From Anaeramoeba flamelloides (taxonomy: Eukaryota > Metamonada > Anaeramoebidae): a DNA stretch of 64,000 bases. A program made the translations under genes and the position numbers. How positions within the stretch are numbered: the first letter of the stretch is position 1; every line of letters begins with the position of its first letter. Positions 56,351 to 64,000 of the stretch are shown here, in pieces. The DNA lies in assembly GCA_027625915.1 (NCBI GenBank), contig JANTQA010000026.1:6262001-6326000 (forward strand). Direction: 5' to 3'. Below the pieces are notes generated by a model. It searched no databases and had not been told where the DNA came from. It worked only from the letters and a program-made list of their open reading frames with translations.

Positions 56351-57162
56351 TTTTGATACTTTTAAAGTAATTTCAGAAAAAAATGTTTTTTTAAAAATGA
56401 TCGGTACGTTAAATTTTTTTTATTCTTTCAGTTTGGGTTTCATTATTTTTCATTTGTTTGTTGTAAAAGTGTTAATGTTATATAAAAATATATTAAACAA
56501 ACTGTTATTTGATCTTTTATTAAAAAAATATTGATTGTAAAATGGAAAAATAGAAAATAAGAGTACAATTCTAAAGACAAAATTCATAAACAGACTTAAT
56601 TGTCGAATTAAATTGTTGAACTTTTGGTTTTGATCTTTTTCAATTTTTTTTATGAAGAGATCCTAATTTTTCAACAATTAGTTAAAATTTAGATCTGGTG
56701 AAATTTTAAAAACCACAAAAACTGTTTGCACAATAGTGAGTTATAATATTTGGAAAAGAAGATTTCACAAATATCTTTATAATGTTCTTATAATTACCTG
56801 TGGACAGTGGTGTAAATAACCGGTTCAGACAACCTTTAATCCATTCCTAAAATTTAACTCGTGTTTTTTTTTTCAGACTTGGGTATTGGTAGACCAGAAG
56901 GCACTTATATATTCTTGGTATAGATTCAAATTGGCTTTAGAGGTAGGTTCTTTGATTAGTCAAAAGGGCTCAATTATATTAAATACCTTTGTTTCAAAAA
57001 TTTCATCTCATTTACAATTTTTTTGAGATTAAATGATTGTTTTATAAAAATTCAAAAAATGAAATTATGCTCATGTTTCTGTAAAAAAATTACATTTTAA
57101 TCTTTCCATATCCTCATAATTCTTTTTTAAAATTTATTTTTAGAACCCAATTTCTTATTTAT

Positions 57163-57365
57163 ATACAGTCATTTTCACTTTTAAGGCACAAACTTTCAAC
57201 GAAATTTAAGGCACAAAAAAAATCTCAAATTAAGACACAAAATTTGGAATTTTAATTTTTTACAATTTATTTTTACTAGAATTTAAATTTTGTGCCTTAA
57301 TTTGAGATTTTTTTGTTACTTAAATTTTGTTGAAAGTCTGTACCTTAAAAGCAAAACTTATGTAT
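57163..57365. mobile_element. Palindromic MITE, copy 2 (about 200 bp)
   Basis: Left half TATACAGTCATTTTCACTTT then AAGGCACAAACTTTCAACG; right half is its reverse complement around a short AT centre with CTAGAATTTAAATTTTG. Better preserved than copy 1 at 33751. TA flanks and a TACAGT tip fit Tc1/mariner-type mobilisation. Confidence 0.88.
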
Positions 57366-57483
57366 TGTTGTCATCCCATTGATTTGCTTCTTTTATTTCT
57401 AAAGTCGGCCAATGTTTTTTAAATGAGTTAAATTTTAGTAAGGGTTAAAATAAAAAACAAGGGTTATTTACATCACTGTAGAT

Positions 57484-60240
57484 ATTAAATTATATCAAAA
57501 TAAAAAAGCGTGTTCTTTTTTGATATTAGACCTATGCATTCAATAGATCAATGAAACCAACAATAAACCCTAAATAAATGGGTAATGATTTCTTAAAGTT
57601 CTATTATTTAAAAAGAAATTTGAAAAATGAAGGAGGATAAAATCAGCAAATTTTTCAAAAAAAAAGAGTAAATTTTGTATTTACTGTAGTCAAAATAACG
57701 TGTGCAAAAAAATTTAATCACAGTTTCAAAAAAAAATAGTGTGTTTTTTTGTTATAGAAGACCCATCGATTAACCAATCAAAGAAACTGATAATAAACCC
57801 TAATTAAATATTTTTTTATTTCTTAAAGTTCTATTATTTAAAAAGAAATTATAAAAATGAAGGATCAAATTGCAAAATTTCTCTCAAAAAATAGAGTGAA
57901 TTTTTTTGAAATTTTTTAATCAAAAAAAAAACAAAAAAATTCAAAAAAATTGAGAATATTATGGAAATTTTTCAACTATTTGCAGGAATAATTTAAATTT
58001 TACTGTTAATAACCAGAACTTTACTTTCAAAATTGATTTGAAATTCGGTATACTAAATGTTTGGTAATAGATTGTATGTTGCCTTGGTACAAGAAGAAAA
58101 AAAAGCACGTATAATATTTTGAAACATGGATTATCGCCGTTTTGAATGAATTATTTTCTTCACTGTAAATAAAACACAAATTTCAAAAAAAATAAGAAAT
58201 CATGGCAAATTTCTGAAAATGCAATTATTTGAGAGAATAACAAAATTTTCTTATTTGGGTCGGATTGATTTCTAAACTTACAAAAGGTTATTGTGTGTGT
58301 TGATAGTTTGTTGTGTATATCAAAAAAAAAATTATTTTTGTCTCAAATAATCGCAATTTTGGTATATTCACTAAATCATTTCGAAAAATTTTAAACTAAA
58401 TTGTATTCCTAATTTTAATTTACTTAATATTTCAATAAGTTTGCCTTTAAATTTGATTTGAACGCAGATATACTATTGGGGAATGAATCCAATGTTACAT
58501 TGAAACAATTAGATAAAAAGGGCCTGGATTGTTTCTGAAACATGGATTATAGTCTTTTGTAACTCAATATATAGATCACTGCTGTTTCAATATTTTAAAA
58601 AAGATTAATTGTTTTGGAAAAAATAGATCAACACTATTTTTACTTGGGTGCATTTATAGAATCACTGAAGTATGGAACGTAAGAATCCAGGGAATGTTAA
58701 GTTAGATCGATTTATAAAAAAATAAATGATTAAAGACAAAAGCGGGGTTCAAAATCAACAATGGTTTTTATGAGACTACCTTTTTTAGTCTGGGTTTTTT
58801 CTTTGATCGGTTTATCAATAAATCCAAATTTGTTAAAAAAATTAAATAAACTCTATTTAAAAATCATTGACCCATTCTCATTCAAATTGTAAAAATAATT
58901 TTTTTGATAAATTGAAGTTATCTATTATAATAAAATGATTAATATTTTAATAATCTGTTCTATACACTGGAAATATTTATTTTTCATCAAGAAAATAAAT
59001 AAATAAAAAGTTAGAAAAAAACAGTAAAGAAAAAATGGGACATTTATTATGAAATTTAGTTTACTTTTTAGTTTTATTATTTTTAATCAATGATTAAGGG
59101 CAAGGTCTAAATTATTCCAGTGCATTACTAATAACCTAAAGATAAAACAAATCAGTAATCTTAATTATAATTTTTCAATTTTATAAAACTTTTTAAATCA
59201 ATAATAACAAATTCATATAAATAATTCTAATACAATAAAAAAAAAAAAAAAAAAAATAGATATACACAAAGAACTGGTTATAATACTAATAGTTTGTTAT
59301 TTATACTCTTGATATTTGAAAAATAATATTATTTAATCTTTTAAATTTCAAGAAATTTAATAAATATTTGTGAATATATATAAATAATCAATATTTTTAG
59401 ATCTACAAGGATTTGATATTTGAAGCATTTTTCTTATATTTTTAAAATTAGTTTAAAGATCCAATATTGTTTGTTCTACTTGCTAGTAATTTACTAAAAC
59501 TGGGATTTCCTAAAAATAAAAAGGTGTTGAAAATTTTCTTTTTCTTTTTTGATAAAAACCCCAAATAAAAAAAAGAATCAGATTTCTTTTTAGATTAGAA
59601 AATTTCATTATGAAAAATAAACTTTTTTAAAAATGTTAACTGATGTCTCATAAGTTGATAAACCAGTTTGATTGTTGGGTTTAAATATATCCTAGTGAAA
59701 ATATGTATACCATTACCTTTGGGAAAAAAAATTAATAAGTGTTACTACTATTGTTCAAATAATGCATGATGAAAAGTTAATCAATGTTTCTTAATAAAAA
59801 ACGTGTTTTTTATTGTTATTATGTAAGACCTATACATTAGTCAAAGAAACTGACAATAAGCCGTAATTAAATATGGTATTGGTTACTTAAAGTTCTATTT
59901 TTTTAAAAGGAATACAAAAAACACAGGATCAAATTGTAAAATTAATCTCAAAAAATAGAGTTAATTTTTGACAGTCAATTTTTAAGTCAAAATTTTTGTA
60001 AATCAAAAAAACTAAAAAAATACCTTAAAAATTTGAATAAATTATGTTCCTAATTAAAATTTACCAGAAAATATCAAGGGGGTTACCTTTAAAATTAATA
60101 CGAACTTAGGTATTCTACTGGGTATTGAATTGGATCTTGCCCTGAGATAAGAAGAAAAAAGACACCGTTTTGATTTTTAAATATGGATTATTGTTGTTGT
60201 GGACACATTATTTTGATCACTTTAGTAACTTAAATCGTGA
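57484..60240 (+). repeat. Cluster of direct repeats, four partial copies
   Basis: Copies at about 57484-57690, 57697-58160, 58380-58590 and 59775-60235, all in one orientation. Shared blocks: ATAAACCCTAA, TTTCTTAAAGTTCTATTATT, AAAATGAAGGA, CTCAAAAAATAGAGT and, further on, GAAACATGGATTAT. The first two are in tandem with a spacing near 211 bp. No open frame is conserved among copies, so a transposon fragment or a local duplication is likely. Confidence 0.7.
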
Positions 60241-61531
60241 AAATTTAAATATTGTTAATGGCAAAATAAAAAGATCAAAATATGCATTCGACCTATAAAA
60301 AAAATACTTCAAGAATTCAAATAAATCATCAAATTTCCTAATTCTATCAGAGAAAATTAATAATTTCAGTCGATTTATGGAATCAAAAATTTGCAAATTT
60401 TATACGGGTATTTGAATTATAAATGGGTACGAATTTTCACTTCGATATCTAGATTCCTTTTTTATAAATACAGTACTCAAACAAAGAAGTAGGTAATAAT
60501 TTGTGTCTTTGTTTGAAATAGGAAATGTAAAAGGAAGTGAAAATCTTTCCCTTTTAAAATTCAAATACATGTATGACTTATTGAATTTTGTTTTTGGAAA
60601 GCTGCAAGAAAATTTTGTTACATTGAGTTTATAACATATTCTGGTGTTCCAATTCTATCTGGGAAACAATTTTCACTTCCAAATCTCTGTTTTTCTTATG
60701 GGACTAATCTTATCAAATTTTTTTACCTAGATTTAATAGAGATTGAGAAAAGTTTTTGCAAATCATTTAGATTTGAAAGACTCTGTTGATTTTCATATTA
60801 AACTTATTTCTGGTATAGGAATCCTTATTTAGAAATTTGTCAATAAAAAAATAATAGAGACTAGTTCCTTAATTAAATTGAGTTCTCAAAAGTAGTGGGT
60901 TGTAAATTAGTTCTCAGTCCTAAAAAGAAAATTAAAAATGAAGCGAAACTTTTTCCCCTTTATCGTGCAAATACCAGTAGCAGATCTTTCATTTTTAGAA
61001 TTTCTTTTTTAATCCCATGACTTATAGAAATTGCTATTGCGTTTGAAGGTGTTCCTTGTCTGTTTCTTTGAAGGGTTAATGTTAGTGTTTTTTACATCAA
61101 AAAAAAGAAAAAGACTTTTTATTTTGAAACACTGTTTTTGTTGGTCTCTAAAGGTTATTTTTTCAAATAACTTTTCTATTTGAGCGAAAAAAAAAAATAC
61201 TAATTCATCCCATTCTGTTACTTTTTTCCAAAAATCTATTTGTGAAAAATATTAACGTCATTTTGCATAAAAAAAACCATAATAAAGATGAAAAGACTTT
61301 TTTTGTTGTTAACTTTGATTAAAAGGATTTAAATCGTTCAAATTTATTTCTTGTCATCTGTTTTTCTTTTTACAAAAAAATTAAATATTTTATTTTATCT
61401 TCGAAAAATTGTATTCTCTTTCAAAAAATATAACAAAAAACAAATCTTTAAAAGATTGAAAAAAAAAACCAAATTTCATTTTTTTTTTTTTCTTTGCTTT
61501 CTAAATAATTTCTAAACAATTCTCAATTACA

Positions 61532-63365
61532 ATGACAGATTTTACTTTTAATAAATTCGATTTCCTTGCTGAACTTGGCTTATCTGAAACCAACAAAGGA
61601 TGTTTTGATGGTGAAAATTGGATTGGCAGTGCCAAACCGTTAGTAACCCTTAACCCAACAAACAACAAGCCAATTGCATCAGTCACCACAGCCACGGAAG
61701 AAGAATATGAGCTTTGTGTTCAAAACATGCAAAAAGCCTTTGAAATGTGGTCCGATCTTCCTGCACCAAAGCGAGGAGAAATTCTCAATGATCTTAAAGA
61801 AGAATTCATTGCTAAAAAAGAGCCACTCGGCAAATTGGTTTCTTTAGAAATGGGAAAAATCCTTTCTGAAGGGTTAGGTGAAGTCCAAGAAACAATTGAT
61901 ATTTTGGAATATGCCGTAGGCTTATCAAGAACAATTTCTGGTACCATTATCCCTTCTGAAAGACAAGACCATGTTATTTTCGAAACTTGGAACCCTCTTG
62001 GTATTGTTGGTGTTATTACTGCCTTTAATTTCCCGTTTGGATTTTTTTTTTTTATTTTGAGAATATTTTTTGCTTTTTCAATTTTTTGACCAATTTTTTT
62101 TTTTTCTTTGGTTACTTGAACGAATTCAAATTTTAACTTTTGTTGTTAAAAATATTTTTTTTTCTCTTTGAAAAGGGTTGAATTTTTACATCATTAGAAT
62201 TTTAATCCCCTCTTATTTGTCTTTTAAACTCAAAAATTTTTCGAATTTTCTTCTACTTTCTTTACCAAACATTTTCAAACCAAAAAAAAAAAAATATAAT
62301 CAATAAAACTAATTCACAAAAAAAAATAGAAATGCAGTCTTTGGATGGAACGCCGCACTTGCACTTATGACTGGAAATGTTGTTATGTGGAAAGCCGCAT
62401 CCACTGTACCATTAGTTGCTGTTGCAACAACAAAAATCCTTGAAACGGTCTTTAAAAAGCACTCCTTACCAAAAGGGCTTGTCACGTTAGTTATCGGACC
62501 AGGAAGAACCATTGGAGAAAAGCTCATTACAGATGAAAGAATCAATTTGGTCTCGTTTACAGGATCCACACAAGTCGGAAAGCACGTCTCCGAGGTTGTC
62601 CACAAGGACTTTCGATCCACCATTTTAGAATGCGGTGGAAACAATGCAATTATTGTTTGCGAAGACGCCGACTTAGATCTTGCTCTCCGCGCCATTCTTT
62701 TTGCTTCTGTCGGAACTGCAGGGCAACGGTGCACAACCACAAGAAGACTTATTCTTCAAGACTCCATTTACGAATCCTTTTTAGAGAAGTTAACAAAGGC
62801 CTACAAAACCATCCCAATCGGCGATCCACTCGAGAAGGGCACAATCATGGGGCCACTTCACGAACCAAGGTCTGTTGAAAACTACTTGAACGCAATTGAG
62901 TCTGCCAAAAAAGAAGGCGGCAAAGTTCTCTATGGTGGTAAAAAGCTTGAAAAAGAAGGAAACTTTGTCGAGCCAACAATCATCGCGATCGATCATAAAG
63001 CCAAAATCGTCCACGAAGAAACCTTTGCACCAATTTTGTATGTATTCCCCTTTGAAAACTTGGAAGAAGCCATCAAAATTAATAACGAAGTCCCACAAGG
63101 ACTCAGCTCAAGTATCTTCACCAACGACATGAGAAAAATGTTCAAATGGATCGGGCCAAAAGGATCAGACTGCGGGTTGATCAATATCAATATCCCAACA
63201 TCAGGTGCTGAAATCGGTGGCGCCTTTGGCGGAAACAAGGAAACCGGCGGTGGCAGAGAAAGCGGATCAGACTCTTGGAAACAATATTGTAGAAGAGGTA
63301 CCTGTACTATTAATTACGGAACTGAACTTCCTCTTGCTCAAGGAATTAAATTTGGAGAAAACTAA
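61532..63365 (+). CDS. ALDH7A1: Aldehyde dehydrogenase 7A1 (antiquitin), two exons
   Basis: NAD-dependent oxidation of alpha-aminoadipic semialdehyde in lysine breakdown, and of related aldehydes such as betaine aldehyde. Exons 61532-62034 and 62330-63365 join in phase 2 across a 295-bp intron (CC|GTTTGG ... AAATAG|A), restoring [20 protein letters not shown]; total 512 residues (human cytosolic form 511). Family blocks: [33 protein letters not shown], catalytic Glu268 in LECGGNNAI and nucleophile Cys302 in [54 protein letters not shown], and the ending [12 protein letters not shown]. No signal or mitochondrial peptide is evident, so it is probably cytosolic. The reading frame past the donor into Phe-rich sequence is intronic. 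GTTTGG is a weaker donor than others in the window. Confidence 0.96.
62035..62329 (+). other. Intron of the ALDH7A1 gene (295 bp)
   Basis: GTTTGG donor, T-rich body, an A-rich tract and AAATAG acceptor. The splice is fixed by the conserved ALDH sequence on both sides. Confidence 0.9.
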
Positions 63366-64000
63366 TTGATTTTTCTTTCTTTATTTTGGCTTCTCTTCTT
63401 ATTTTGATTTTTTTATTTACTTTTCTGAATTTGCCTTTTGACTTTTTTTTTTTTTCTTCTAACTACGGATTTTGAAATAAGTATTTATGACCTACTTTGG
63501 AATTTACGAACATAATATTCTTAATAATGAGTTGAATTTAATCAAGGAATATATATTTATCTATATATACGTGTGTATGGATGTATATTTATAGAGAAAT
63601 AGATTCATATAAATGATCGTATATTGCATTATTAAAAAAATTTTTTTTGTAATTAAATACAAAAATAAATTTCTTTAAATAGTCTTCAATTTTGGATTTT
63701 TTTTTTTTTTTTTTTTTAAATTTGTTCGAGATTTCATTGAATTGATCGAACCAGAAAAAATGTAATATGATTAATAATAAGCACAAAAGAGTAATGTTTT
63801 AATCATTTTTGTTTATTAAAAAAGTTTTTGTGAAAGATATAAAATCATCAGAATCTAACGGAAAAAACAATAAGCAAACATTTAGTTAAAAAGTTGGACT
63901 ATTTCCAAGAAAGTGGGGCAAATTTATTTTACAATATATCTTATTAAATTCAATCTTCAAAAAAGTTTTTGAAAATACAAAATTATTAACAACTATTTAT
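63366..64000. other. Intergenic DNA downstream of ALDH7A1
   Basis: Contains the ALDH 3' untranslated region (T-rich, no single clear poly(A) signal) and a T-run of about 21 near 63698-63717. The short minus-strand frame 63589-63786 is poly-Lys over that run and is not a gene. Nothing else is identifiable. Confidence 0.6.

Larger units (their letters stand above)
56351..61531. other. 5.2-kb intergenic region with a repeat cluster
   Basis: INCENP and ALDH7A1 diverge from this stretch. It contains a palindromic MITE at 57163 and a family of repeats at 57484-60240. A 68-codon open stretch at about 56811-57030 (+) includes TWVLVDQKALIYSWYRFKLA between a TTTTTTCAG acceptor-like word and a GTAGGT donor-like word; it has no recognised relatives and may be chance. 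A T-rich stretch and A-runs precede the ALDH start. Confidence 0.5.

Noticed and set aside
62035-62089. ALDH frame running on past FNFP into a Phe-rich tail
   Set aside because: It is intron; splicing at 62034/62330 restores the conserved ALDH7A1 sequence.
1-64000. tRNA, rRNA or other structured RNA genes, and CRISPR arrays
   Set aside because: I looked for G+C islands with cloverleaf-like words and for spaced repeats; the G+C islands are coding or belong to the decamer array and MITEs. A covariance-model scan would be decisive.

Overview
The window is nuclear DNA from a very AT-rich, intron-bearing eukaryotic microbe (a protist). Proteins carry long Lys/Glu/Asn/Asp/Gln runs coded by AAA/GAA/AAT/GAT/CAA, genes are separated by kilobases of AT-rich DNA, and short GT-AG introns are present. 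Amoeba-like lineages (amoebozoans, anaeramoebids) look like this, but the sequence alone does not settle the species. The large intact genes use the standard code: none has an in-frame TAA/TAG over thousands of codons, and CAA is the normal Gln codon.

Layout, left to right: condensin-II subunit G2 (2838-7295, +); a frame-broken zinc-ribbon short-chain dehydrogenase (10069-12877, -); a bromodomain protein with an SR-repeat block and an ET (NET) domain, i.e. a BET-type chromatin reader (15741-20051, -); a seven-membrane-span THH1/TOM1/TOM3-like protein in three exons (23846-31973, -) with one 7.1-kb intron; a membrane-anchored bZIP transcription factor (37070-38548, +); a free-standing alanyl-tRNA editing protein (44091-44909, -); ribosomal protein eL13 in two exons (45974-46702, +); INCENP, the Aurora-kinase partner, in two exons (53565-56350, -); and aldehyde dehydrogenase 7A1/antiquitin in two exons (61532-63365, +). 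There are no operons. Condensin-II G2 and INCENP both serve mitotic chromosomes, but they lie about 46 kb apart, so the pairing is probably chance.

The space between genes, and the giant intron, is mostly a graveyard of small non-autonomous DNA transposons. I can define: a TTAA-flanked family with an 18-bp perfect terminal repeat (42280-43727, 27376-28118 and an old copy near 21015-21610); a second TTAA-flanked MITE (38904-39130, 47737-47972); a TA-flanked Tc1/mariner-like family (34147-34753, 49872-50491, and a 700-bp copy nested inside the first family at 42662-43361 that keeps a transposase-like helix-turn-helix remnant); a palindromic 200-bp MITE (33751, 57163); long fold-back elements (8158-8654, 30506-31006); a self-complementary AT satellite ending in a GC-rich decamer array (28140-28860 and relatives); an inverted 1-kb repeat pair (8.8-9.9 kb and 32.3-33.2 kb); and a repeat cluster at 57.5-60.2 kb. 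I saw no tRNA, rRNA, CRISPR, or whole autonomous element. The least expected items are the BET/SR protein, the transposon-filled intron, the membrane-tethered bZIP factor and the long perfect-looking hairpin.
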